35,200 nt of DNA, from contig NZ_QPIW01000045.1 in assembly GCF_003339505.1 (NCBI RefSeq), forward strand, positions 1 through 35,200. Reading direction: 5' to 3'. Source of the DNA: Runella aurantiaca (lineage in GTDB: Bacteria > Bacteroidota > Bacteroidia > Cytophagales > Spirosomataceae). The notes under the pieces are model-generated. The model had not been told where the DNA came from, did no database searches, and worked only from the letters and a program-made list of their open reading frames with translations. A program made the position numbers and the translations under genes. Positions 17,023-24,525 of the stretch are shown piece after piece (position 1 is the first letter of the stretch; each line of letters starts with the position of its first letter).

Positions 17023-19032
17023 TTAGTCTGGATATTTTGAAATAAAAATGTCTAATCCACCTGAATAAGTCAAAGCAGGTGGCGTACCAAATACAAAAGA
17101 GCTACTATAAAATCCTGCAAGCATCAATAAATTTCCTGTAGTATTAATTGCTATCGAGGTACCTCCATCTGAGCCACTGCCACCAGTTGTTTTAACAAAT
17201 CGAAAATTTCCGTTAACATCGTATTGTGCTAAAAATACATCCGTATTCCCTGATGACCTGACGGTAGTGTTTTCAAACAAAGTATTATCGCTCAATAGCC
17301 CTGTTATATAAGCGTTCCCTGATTTATCTATTACCACACTATTCCCAGCTTCGGAACCTAGCCCACCAGCAGTTCTTATCCACTGTACACTTAGGTTGTT
17401 ACTATTATATTTTCCCAAAAATATATCTCCACCACCCCGATAATTCACGGGGGTGTTCCCATAATTTCCCCCTTGTATAATACCTGTTACATAAACGGAA
17501 TTACCGCTTACTGCAACGCTACTGCCAAAAGCAGGAGTGCCTGAGCCCGAATTATGAAAAGCTATTAAATTTCCGTTAGAACTGTATTTAGCAATGAAAA
17601 TATCAGGGGTGGTATTGGAAGTATAAACTGTGGAAGCTCCAGAAACGGACCGAAAAGTAGCTGGAGAGGAGAAATTTCCAGTTATGTACGCGTTTCCTTC
17701 GGTATCTACGGCTACACTGCTTGCATAATCATTTTCAAAACCACCACAGGAAACAGCCCAAAGGGCATCTCCATTTGCATTTAGTTTAGCCAAAAAAGCA
17801 TCATACTTGCCCTCTATTCCAGAAGCTTGAATGGTTGTTGACCCAAAACTAGCCGACGGCGCACTAAAAAAACCAGTAATATAAATACCAGATGAATGCA
17901 GGGCGATTCCTACTCCTTGATCTGGACTACCTCCCCCATACAACTTATTCCATAACATTTGACCATCTCGGTTATATTTTGCCACAAATATATCCGTAGG
18001 CCCATTAGTCTGCCTTCTGACAGGAGTGTTTGTAATTACATTTGAAGTTGTGTTAAAGAAACCTGCATTGCTACTCACTTGACCTACTACATAGACATCA
18101 CCATTCGAATCCACGGCAATTCCTTTGCCTTCATCTGTTCCATCCCCAGTTATTCTTTGGACCCACGCTAAATCACCATTGCTATTATATTTGGCAACAA
18201 AAATATCGTTAGAACCTGTTACATTCAGGGTTGTAGCTCCAAAAGCAATTGTAGATCCATAATTTCCTATTACATACACATTGCCTAAACCATCTACCGC
18301 AACGCCATTACCAACATCGTTTCCAGCCCCACCATTTCTCCAAGCTTTAAAATTAGACGCCGATGAAATACCTGCAATCGTAACAGTCACCGCTAAGGTA
18401 CGATTTATATTTTCTCCGCAAACGGTTACAATATCAGCACTAATGATGTAACTACCCGATGAATTGAATGTATAATTAAAAGTACTAACATCATTACGTT
18501 GTTCTTGGTTAACTGTGTTATTTCCACTTATCACTTTCCAGTTGACCGATTTCACATCAGCAGGGTTATTAGTAACTAAGCCAAACGAATAAGTATTGTT
18601 ATTACTGATAATTAACGTATTAATGGCCGTAGGTTGAATACAAGCCTTAACAGATAAGGCTTTATTCAGCGTTTTTTTTTCCCCACAAAATGATTCTATT
18701 TCTGCACTTACCGTATAATTTCCATTGGAAGATGCAGTATAAGCATACGTTTGGGTAGCGTTGAGGGTAGATTGTATTAATACCGTAGTGCCATTTAAGA
18801 CTTTCCACGTCACAGTCTTTACATCTGTAGGAGCAATCGTAGCTATCGAAAAGGTATATTTCCGCAGGTCAACAGTATCTCTAGTAATAGTTATATCGGT
18901 AGGAAGGGTGCAATTTCTAAGTGATTTTAGGACAGGATTAGCCCAATCACAGGCGAGGAAGAAATTTCCCAGTCCTAAAAAGGTGAGGTGAATAAATATA
19001 AGCTTGTATAGACTTTTGGATTTCAAATTCAT
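17023..19032 (-). CDS. Lipoprotein with PKD-like modules and SBBP-type beta-propeller
   Basis: A 669-residue lipoprotein: basic start, hydrophobic core and lipobox FFLAC, then DWANPVLKSLRNC. Two Ig/PKD-like modules (TWKVLNG/NWKVISG, YTVSAEIESFC, YIISADIVTVCGE) are followed by about seven SBBP-like repeats, e.g. GKGIAVDSNGDVYVVGQVSS and DIFVAKYNSNGDLAW, which build a beta-propeller. The first ~100 residues are clearly paralogous to the lipoprotein at 12119-14257, while the propeller belongs to another repeat family. It ends 25 bp before the kinase gene. Likely an exposed recognition module; the ligand is unknown. Confidence 0.87.
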   Translation of the reverse strand: MNLKSKSLYKLIFIHLTFLGLGNFFLACDWANPVLKSLRNCTLPTDITITRDTVDLRKYTFSIATIAPTDVKTVTWKVLNGTTVLIQSTLNATQTYAYTASSNGNYTVSAEIESFCGEKKTLNKALSVKACIQPTAINTLIISNNNTYSFGLVTNNPADVKSVNWKVISGNNTVNQEQRNDVSTFNYTFNSSGSYIISADIVTVCGENINRTLAVTVTIAGISSASNFKAWRNGGAGNDVGNGVAVDGLGNVYVIGNYGSTIAFGATTLNVTGSNDIFVAKYNSNGDLAWVQRITGDGTDEGKGIAVDSNGDVYVVGQVSSNAGFFNTTSNVITNTPVRRQTNGPTDIFVAKYNRDGQMLWNKLYGGGSPDQGVGIALHSSGIYITGFFSAPSASFGSTTIQASGIEGKYDAFLAKLNANGDALWAVSCGGFENDYASSVAVDTEGNAYITGNFSSPATFRSVSGASTVYTSNTTPDIFIAKYSSNGNLIAFHNSGSGTPAFGSSVAVSGNSVYVTGIIQGGNYGNTPVNYRGGGDIFLGKYNSNNLSVQWIRTAGGLGSEAGNSVVIDKSGNAYITGLLSDNTLFENTTVRSSGNTDVFLAQYDVNGNFRFVKTTGGSGSDGGTSIAINTTGNLLMLAGFYSSSFVFGTPPALTYSGGLDIFISKYPD

Positions 19033-19084
19033 GGTGTTTTAAGAAATGGTATCTTCGGGATTGGTTTTGTAGAAATCTTGTAAT

Positions 19085-19315
19085 TCCCCATTTAATAATT
19101 CTGGAGCAATATTTATCTAATCTTTTCAAGAATAACTCATGGATTTCATCACGTATTTTTGAGGAAATCTATATAGTAAACCTTCCTGAAACAATGCCTG
19201 AACAAACTCAGAAAATTCAAGGCTTTCATCAACTAGATAGATCGCCTTTTGTCATTTGCCTGAGAGTTTCTAAGTATTTTCGATGATTAGGGCGTGGTTT
19301 GGAATCTTGGTACAT
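19085..19315 (-). pseudogene. Frameshifted relic of a small conserved Bacteroidota/cyanobacterial protein
   Basis: On the minus strand ATG 19315 opens MYQDSKPRPNHRKYLETLRQ then MTKG, and stops after frame loss. The next frame continues SLEFSEFVQALFQEGLLYRF, and a third frame gives RDEIHELFLKRLDKYCSRII. Stitched together this matches, from memory, a ~80-residue family of the form ..NHRKYLE.LRQMTPEQRL.KAFELSE.TK.LF..GLR.RFP...E...LFL.RLDKC.N. At least two frameshifts and a small internal loss have destroyed it. It sits between the PP2C-caspase and lipoprotein genes, inside the cluster. Confidence 0.6.
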
Positions 19316-19370
19316 CTTTTAATAATATTTATTCTGTTTCATGGCAAGAAAACAAAATTAGTTAATTAAG

Positions 19371-20936
19371 TCATTTTGGAAAACTCATGGGTAAATCATC
19401 AGAAAATTTCCCATAAAATAAAGGGGCTTGTTTGTTGGGAGTGGTACTTTTTACCCCCTTTGATACAAAATTGTAGAGTTCTTTAATGGTAACGATGTGG
19501 TCATGGTTAGTATCAGCTTGACCACGGAGTCCATGAAGCATATAAAAAGTAAAAATTCCACCTCGCACTATACCACTTTCTACGGAGCTTTGGGTAGAGC
19601 GGGAGGAGAGCATCAAAACAACATTGGAAGGAGCAAGAGTTTTGGATTCAACCATGTTCCATGACTGTCGAGCAGTCATGCTGCCTGATAAACACGCATC
19701 GGCAATACAGAATTTGGTCGTAGCATTTGATGCTTTAAAAATGGATTTTATTTCGGCATGAGTAAGGATGGAATTGGGATTTTGAGTACTTACGTCATGC
19801 GGTATAAAGGCCCCTTTCATACCATGGCCAGAGAAATAAAAAACTACCCGATCCTGTGACGTCGCTTTTTCAAAAATACGCATAGCCTTCAAAATCGAAT
19901 TTTTAGAGGCAGTATGGTTAGTGAGTAGGCGAATGTTTTGAACAGGAACACTTCCCCCTGTGCTACTTTGCAAAAAGGCAACAAATCGTTGGGCATCTTT
20001 GTCGGCAAATCGGAGATCACCCGTTCGATAGTCAGCAATTTTATAATCAGCAATACCTACAACTACGGCGTAAGTCGTACCTTTTTGAGCATATCCCAAC
20101 TGTGTTATACACCAACAAAGCATCAACCCCAGCCACGTCCAAAGATTCTTTTTAGGAGGCGGCGTATTTAATTCATTTTCTTTGATAACTTCACTGACAG
20201 GAACTAAACATCCCGAATAATTATCACGGGTTATATTCTTACAACGCGTTGAAATTGCTTCAATAATAGATTCCTCAGTGTGGTTTTCGCGAAAAATAAT
20301 ACTTAAAATTTCATTGTCAATTTGTTCGAGTACACCATCGGTACACAGAAAAAAGTAATCCCCTGGCTGTACATCAGTAAGATAAGTAATTTCAGGTTTA
20401 TCTATTTTAGGGGTTAAATTATTGGCATCAACTCCAATCGAACGACTGAGACTGTTTCGACGAGGGTGTGTTTGTGCTTGTTCTTCTGTAATGATGCCTT
20501 CCGCAACGAGCTCCAACACATATTTATGGTCTAAAGTTTGGTGTAAAATACAACCTTTGCGCAAGTGATATACGCGACTGTCGCCTACGTGGGCAATAAA
20601 CACTCCATGTTCGCTTAAATATAATAACGCCAGAGTGCTACCCATTCGGCTAAGTAGTGGATTCTGTTGGAGGTATTCAGCAAGACTCAAATAAGCTTGC
20701 TGAATAGCATCGGTAAGGTACCTTTCTGTTAAGGTATCGGGAGGGTGGCGTTCAAAATAATGAACTATCGCCTCCGAAACCAAACGACTCGCCTCTTCGC
20801 CCTTGTCCCATCCACCAATTCCATCACATACTATAAATAAACGACTATCTTGAGTGACAGGCTGGACAAAATCCTCATTGTTAGAACGTTGACCTATAAA
20901 AGAGAAAGAAATTGGTTGCTTTATTATAATGGTCAT
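19371..20936 (-). CDS. PP2C protein phosphatase fused through a membrane segment to a caspase-like (C14) protease
   Basis: A 521-residue two-domain protein. Residues ~8-250 form a PP2C/SpoIIE-like Ser/Thr phosphatase with metal-binding motifs RSNNED (17-22), CDGIGG (37-42), MGSTLALL (98-105), HVGDSR (116-121), CTDGV (198-202) and a terminal DNYSGCLV (238-245). Residues ~264-283 (NLWTWLGLMLCWCITQLGYA, then Q) form one hydrophobic helix that looks like an internal signal peptide. Residues ~286-520 are a caspase-type domain (TYAVVVGIADY, FADKDAQRF) with catalytic His371 in YFSGHG and Cys415 in IADACLSGS. An EF-hand-like loop DTNHDHIVTIKE (475-486) follows. By topology the phosphatase would be cytoplasmic and the protease periplasmic. 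It starts 6 bp after the zinc-ribbon/FHA gene. Both active sites look intact. Confidence 0.93.
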   Translation of the reverse strand: MTIIIKQPISFSFIGQRSNNEDFVQPVTQDSRLFIVCDGIGGWDKGEEASRLVSEAIVHYFERHPPDTLTERYLTDAIQQAYLSLAEYLQQNPLLSRMGSTLALLYLSEHGVFIAHVGDSRVYHLRKGCILHQTLDHKYVLELVAEGIITEEQAQTHPRRNSLSRSIGVDANNLTPKIDKPEITYLTDVQPGDYFFLCTDGVLEQIDNEILSIIFRENHTEESIIEAISTRCKNITRDNYSGCLVPVSEVIKENELNTPPPKKNLWTWLGLMLCWCITQLGYAQKGTTYAVVVGIADYKIADYRTGDLRFADKDAQRFVAFLQSSTGGSVPVQNIRLLTNHTASKNSILKAMRIFEKATSQDRVVFYFSGHGMKGAFIPHDVSTQNPNSILTHAEIKSIFKASNATTKFCIADACLSGSMTARQSWNMVESKTLAPSNVVLMLSSRSTQSSVESGIVRGGIFTFYMLHGLRGQADTNHDHIVTIKELYNFVSKGVKSTTPNKQAPLFYGKFSDDLPMSFPK

Positions 20937-20942
20937 TTGTTT

Positions 20943-21542
20943 TTATTGTGTTTCATCAAGCTCAAAAGGCTTGAATGTAAGGTAAGTTTGGCGCATAGCT
21001 TGAGGAATTTGATATACCTCTAACCGAAATACATCTATTCCACCTAAACACACCAATCCTTGATCGGTTACGTCTATTTTTTCGCCATTTTGGAGTAAAT
21101 AACCGTTAAGAAGCGTTCCGTTGAGGCTATTTTTATAATCACCCGTTTCGGAATCTATGGCACCATCTTGTATTTGGTAACGGAGATTCCCATCCCATTT
21201 ATCAAACAAGACCTCGATAGTACAATGCCGCCTGCTTAAATAGCATTTGCCCTCATGTAAAAAACGCTCTACATGCACATGACACGATGAAGAATGTCCC
21301 ACTACATTTATTCCAAAACGCAATGGATACACTATCGAAGGGTTATCGTGATATATTAAGTGTCCGAAAGAAGGTAAACCCTGCAAAATGCGTTCATCGT
21401 AGTAGGGTAAGGTAAGTTGATTGATATGCCCACACCCAGTATGAGTACACTGAATTGCACCATTTTCAAAGTCACGCACTTTGACTGCTATGAGCTTGCC
21501 ACATTTTTGACAAGGAACAATTGTATTTTTAAAGGTTGTCAT
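20943..21542 (-). CDS. Zinc-ribbon plus FHA domain protein
   Basis: A 199-residue cytoplasmic protein. An N-terminal zinc ribbon uses Cys11, Cys14, Cys32 and Cys37 (CQKCGK ... CTHTGC). A C-terminal FHA domain spans ~75-180, with the phosphopeptide-binding motifs GINVVGHSSSCHV, YLSRRHCTIEV (SRRH at 103-106) and the Asn-containing loop SLNGTLLNG (~139-147). FHA domains bind phosphothreonine, so this is a likely reader of the kinase encoded downstream. Its ATG overlaps the preceding stop by one base (TAATG), so the two are translationally coupled. The gap to the PP2C-caspase gene is 6 bp. Confidence 0.9.
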   Translation of the reverse strand: MTTFKNTIVPCQKCGKLIAVKVRDFENGAIQCTHTGCGHINQLTLPYYDERILQGLPSFGHLIYHDNPSIVYPLRFGINVVGHSSSCHVHVERFLHEGKCYLSRRHCTIEVLFDKWDGNLRYQIQDGAIDSETGDYKNSLNGTLLNGYLLQNGEKIDVTDQGLVCLGGIDVFRLEVYQIPQAMRQTYLTFKPFELDETQ

Positions 21543-22495
21543 TATTCCATTTCGGGCATTTCAGCATCATTGATATATCCTTCATCAGTAGCTTCATTGT
21601 TACTTTCGTCTTCATTTGAGATTTCATCTGTTTCTTCTTCTGTTGATGCAGCATAGGCATTGGCCGTCACAATTGAATCAGATTGCTGGTTAGAAGGCTC
21701 TAAACTACTCATTGCGGTTAAGGCAGGCGTATCCAAAGATTCTTGTTTAATTATTTCATTCGTGGCTATGTCTATTTGAATCACAGTATCTAAACGATCA
21801 TCTCCCTCATTATCTACAATAGCAATCATACTGTTTGTATCTATATCCATAATAACAATAGCGTCTGCAACACCATCTCGGTCATCGTCTATTCCCAATG
21901 CAGGGCGACCATTGATAATTGTTTCGACGTAAATTGGTTCAGGTCCTAGTGGCTCTTGATCGCTGATAGGAGGCTTTTCCCTGCTTATACCCGTTGGTTT
22001 AAAGTCTACATCGCTCAAAAAATCTTGCCGTTGAGCCAATGATAATCCTTGCCATTCTTCGACAGTATACGTATTATAGACTTCACCATGCCATGAAAAA
22101 ATGCCACCAGGACCTACTTCTTCACGGGCTGCTGCATACGCTTGCTCAAATGTCATATTTTCATTAATACCTCCTGCAATATCAATATTAGGACCAGGTT
22201 TGATACTGCCGTTTTGTACAGGTGAAATATTATGATGTTTGACAGGCTGACTTGAACTGGTTGATTCTGGTTCTTTCGGAGGTATAGGCTCATTTGTTGT
22301 TGTTTCTCCAAATACTCCCAACCTAACTGCTGCAAACGCTGCTCCACCGCCCAGTAGCACTGTGGCAGTAGATATAAACGCTTTTTGGCGACTACTTAGT
22401 TTAGTGTTTAAGGATGTTGTTGGTGCTGACAGTTTTTGTTGTGCAGCTTGAAATACGTCAGTCATTTGCTGGTCGGAAGTAGTCGTATTTTGCAT
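21542..22495 (-). CDS. Acidic single-pass membrane protein of unknown function
   Basis: A 317-residue protein from ATG 22495; the frame can extend to a TTG at 22522, which I consider less likely. It has a short Gln/Thr-rich cytoplasmic N terminus and one membrane helix (about residues 40-58; AFISTATVLLGGGAAFAAV). A conserved-looking segment follows (FEQAYAAAREEVGPGGIFSW then HGEVYNTYTVEEWQGLS), then Asp-rich strands (GIDDDRDGVADAIVIMDID, VDNEGDDRLDTVIQIDI) that could bind calcium, and a very acidic tail. I have a recollection of the AREEVGPGG..F.WHG..Y.TYT.EEW motif in Bacteroidota proteins but can assign no function. Position inside the FHA/kinase run suggests a periplasmic partner. Confidence 0.75.
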   Translation of the reverse strand: MQNTTTSDQQMTDVFQAAQQKLSAPTTSLNTKLSSRQKAFISTATVLLGGGAAFAAVRLGVFGETTTNEPIPPKEPESTSSSQPVKHHNISPVQNGSIKPGPNIDIAGGINENMTFEQAYAAAREEVGPGGIFSWHGEVYNTYTVEEWQGLSLAQRQDFLSDVDFKPTGISREKPPISDQEPLGPEPIYVETIINGRPALGIDDDRDGVADAIVIMDIDTNSMIAIVDNEGDDRLDTVIQIDIATNEIIKQESLDTPALTAMSSLEPSNQQSDSIVTANAYAASTEEETDEISNEDESNNEATDEGYINDAEMPEME

Positions 22496-22561
22496 GATAG
22501 TTGGTAGTTTTCCCTTTATCAAATTAATTTGTAAAAGGTAAGTTTTAAAGAGGATATAAAA

Positions 22562-23269
22562 TTATTTGACCCATATTGCTTTGCATTTTCCACACTTTTT
22601 TTGATTAACCAATAATTCATATTCTCGATTTCCAAACGGGTCGCGGCAATTAGGATTGGGGCAACGATACCGTTGCCGATACTCTTTCTCTATAAGCTCT
22701 AATTTTTCATCCGTCGAAAGCAAATGAGAGGAAAGAGTAGGAATTAAAATGCTAAGTCCTGCACTTGACAACATTGCTAAAATTCCAAAAGCTCCTGCTG
22801 TAGCTACCGTACCGACCCCAATAACTGACCCGCCTACTACACTCCATAGCCGTATCATTTTATCACGGTCACGGCAGGCTTTACGCAAAACAGGATAGTC
22901 TTCATACACTTTTTGTAATGCTTTAAATTCCACTGTAAAATCAAATGGATCTTTTTCCAACTTAGGCTGACTTTGAGAAACAGTCTTAACTTTAGGTAAT
23001 AAATCTTTTACAGTAATTTCTACATCCGCCAGCCATATCTTATCTTGAACATCAATCAATTTTCTGCTAATCCTTGTTAGTTCTCCTTCATTTTCAATAA
23101 AAATCCCCCGTTTACTACCACTGTCTTCTACGATGAAGCTGGTCAAAGAGCAAACAGTTAATTTAGCATGTTGACGGCTTATATGAGGATTCTCGATTAC
23201 TATATCGTTTTCCTTGTCGCGGCCAATTGAAATAATGGTAATTGAGGGGATATTTTCATTAAAGGACAT
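22562..23269 (-). CDS. FHA domain protein with membrane segment and C-terminal zinc ribbon
   Basis: A 235-residue protein and the first gene of the minus-strand cluster. The N-terminal FHA domain (~8-90) shows IGRDKENDIVIENPHISRQH (GR at 16-17, SRQH at 31-34) and the SGSKRGIFI loop. A linker leads to hydrophobic helices (~142-180; SVVGGSVIGVGTVATAGAFG), and the protein ends with a zinc ribbon (Cys203, Cys208, Cys226, Cys229). Domain order is the reverse of the zinc-ribbon/FHA protein at 20943-21542. It probably tethers phosphothreonine recognition to the inner membrane. The upstream region has two hairpins that may separate it from the partition genes. Confidence 0.88.
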   Translation of the reverse strand: MSFNENIPSITIISIGRDKENDIVIENPHISRQHAKLTVCSLTSFIVEDSGSKRGIFIENEGELTRISRKLIDVQDKIWLADVEITVKDLLPKVKTVSQSQPKLEKDPFDFTVEFKALQKVYEDYPVLRKACRDRDKMIRLWSVVGGSVIGVGTVATAGAFGILAMLSSAGLSILIPTLSSHLLSTDEKLELIEKEYRQRYRCPNPNCRDPFGNREYELLVNQKKCGKCKAIWVK

Positions 23270-23330
23270 AGGAATACTAATTTAACGCTTTTTAATATGA
23301 TGAAATACGTTGGTAAGATGTTGATTTTAT

Positions 23331-23349
23331 TACCATTAATAGAATGGTA
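23331..23349. repeat. Small inverted repeat upstream of the FHA gene
   Basis: taccatt (23331-23337) and aatggta (23343-23349) are exact inverted repeats with a 5-bp spacer, about 60 bp before the ATG of the first cluster gene. Suitable as an operator for the minus-strand cluster; function inferred. Confidence 0.3.
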
Positions 23350-23368
23350 GCATTTAGAGTTTTTTTCA

Positions 23369-23420
23369 GAGTGGTGTCATTGAATTTCAGTATGTTGTCT
23401 AAAATTCAATGACACCACTC
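23369..23420. repeat. Perfect 19-bp inverted repeat (long hairpin)
   Basis: gagtggtgtcattgaattt (23369-23387) is followed after 14 bp by its exact reverse complement (23402-23420). No U-tract follows on either strand, so a standard terminator is doubtful. It lies between the partition gene and the FHA gene and could be a transcript barrier, a protein-binding site, or the remains of a small mobile unit. Confidence 0.6.
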
Positions 23421-23471
23421 GACTTCATCATTGGTCTTATTTAAGTACTGGAATTAATACCTGCCTAAATA

Positions 23472-23513
23472 ATTAAATACATAAATAATTATTTAATCAT
23501 TTATGTATTTAAT
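23472..23513. repeat. 15-bp inverted repeat at the end of the partition gene
   Basis: attaaatacataaat (23472-23486) and atttatgtatttaat (23499-23513) are exact inverted repeats. The right arm overlaps the stop codon of the RHH gene. The sequence resembles the AT-rich repeats upstream of parA (..aaatacttatttatataaat..), so it may be another partition-protein site or a terminator. Confidence 0.45.
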
Positions 23514-23766
23514 CAACCCCAAGATGCTTTTCATAAGCTTCAATCGTAAGCTGTTTGATGGTTTTGCCCGTACGAGCTGATTCCATTTTTAGCTTCACAA
23601 ACAATGTTTTGGGTATCCAGATATTTACGTGACTTTCCTCTTCCTTTTGGGTGGGTTTAGTAGCCACGGGTCGCACCTCCTGAATGTTCGTCTTGGGTGG
23701 TGTCTTCTTAATCAATTCAGCCAACTTTGACCGGTTTTCGGCATAACCCTCTTTCTCTTTGCTCAT
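23509..23766 (-). CDS. Small ribbon-helix-helix partition partner of ParA
   Basis: An 85-residue basic protein. The first ~45 residues are polar and probably disordered. The C-terminal ~40 residues (HVNIWIPKTLFVKLKMESAR, then TGKTIKQLTIEAYEKHL) have the strand-helix-helix pattern of ribbon-helix-helix DNA-binding proteins. Its ATG overlaps the parA stop by 4 bp (ATGA). A small RHH protein coupled to a short ParA is the ParG/Omega-type plasmid partition arrangement, so it likely binds the AT-rich repeats upstream and represses the operon. Confidence 0.82.
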   Translation of the reverse strand: MSKEKEGYAENRSKLAELIKKTPPKTNIQEVRPVATKPTQKEEESHVNIWIPKTLFVKLKMESARTGKTIKQLTIEAYEKHLGVD

Positions 23767-24365
23767 TGATTCAACTCGTTTAAGATTTCGTAAGTCAAAT
23801 TTGTAATCTCCGTTTTTGCTTTGGTATCCTCCCCCGTAAACACTCCCGCTGTCATGGGGGAGCGTGTCAAACTTACTCGATGATAAATCGTTGTTTCCAA
23901 CAACGGTATCGAATACTCCTTCAAAATCGCTTTTACTTCTTCGGTGATGCTAGTTCGCCCTTGGAGCATATTCATCACAATCCCTCCCTTTAAATCTGGC
24001 CGCTCTTTTTGGGCTTTATTAAAAAGAAAAATGGTCGCCTTGATGGCGAGTGCGTCCAGAAAACCAGGTTTCGTGGGAATCAATACATAATCAGAAATCT
24101 GGAAAATCTCATTGAGGCTTCCAGTGAGGTAGGGCGGGGTATCAATGATAATGACATCGTAGGGCAGCTCTTCTCCTTTGATAACTTTATCGAGCGGTAC
24201 CAAGTCAATACCAGAGAGAAATGATTCTATCTCCGAAATTGACCCTTGTAAATCGGTGTCGGTTATACCGACACGAAGGTCCTCTGAAAGGCAGTAGGCA
24301 ATATTTAGGGCAAGGGTGGTTTTTCCAACACCTCCCTTTTGATGGGCGACGGTTATTATTTTCAT
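23763..24365 (-). CDS. parA: ParA-family partition ATPase
   Basis: A 200-residue ParA/MinD-type ATPase, short like type Ib plasmid ParAs, with no N-terminal DNA-binding extension. It has a deviant Walker A KGGVGKTT (10-17), the switch Asp region ITDTDLQGS (~34-42) and Walker B VIIIDTPPYL (~71-80). It is followed, with a 4-bp overlap, by the RHH gene, and preceded by AT-rich direct repeats that are a likely centromere/operator. It should segregate the plasmid at division. Confidence 0.92.
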   Translation of the reverse strand: MKIITVAHQKGGVGKTTLALNIAYCLSEDLRVGITDTDLQGSISEIESFLSGIDLVPLDKVIKGEELPYDVIIIDTPPYLTGSLNEIFQISDYVLIPTKPGFLDALAIKATIFLFNKAQKERPDLKGGIVMNMLQGRTSITEEVKAILKEYSIPLLETTIYHRVSLTRSPMTAGVFTGEDTKAKTEITNLTYEILNELNQ

Positions 24366-24382
24366 GGCTCAAAAATAAACAT

Positions 24383-24525
24383 AAGTATTTAATCATTTAT
24401 ATAAAAAATCAAATACTTATTCAATCAAATACTTATTTATATAAATACTTAAATAAGCAAACACTTACACAATCAAATACTTATTTATATAAATGATTAA
24501 ATAAGTAAATAATCAAATACTTAAA
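24383..24525. repeat. AT-rich direct repeats between rep and parA (candidate centromere/operator)
   Basis: aatcaaatactta occurs four times, at 24407, 24423, 24471 and 24511. Two of these extend to a perfect 24-bp repeat (24423-24446 and 24471-24494). Variants (ataagtatttaatcatttat; aaataagcaaacactta) fill the gaps, some in inverse orientation. Clustered AT-rich repeats directly upstream of a ParA/RHH operon are typical of the site bound by the RHH partner. Function inferred. Confidence 0.65.

Noticed and set aside
12119-23269. The cluster as a TerY-P or type VI secretion regulation module
   Set aside because: No vWA (TerY), TerD/TerC, or T6SS structural gene is present; only the kinase/PP2C/FHA logic is shared.
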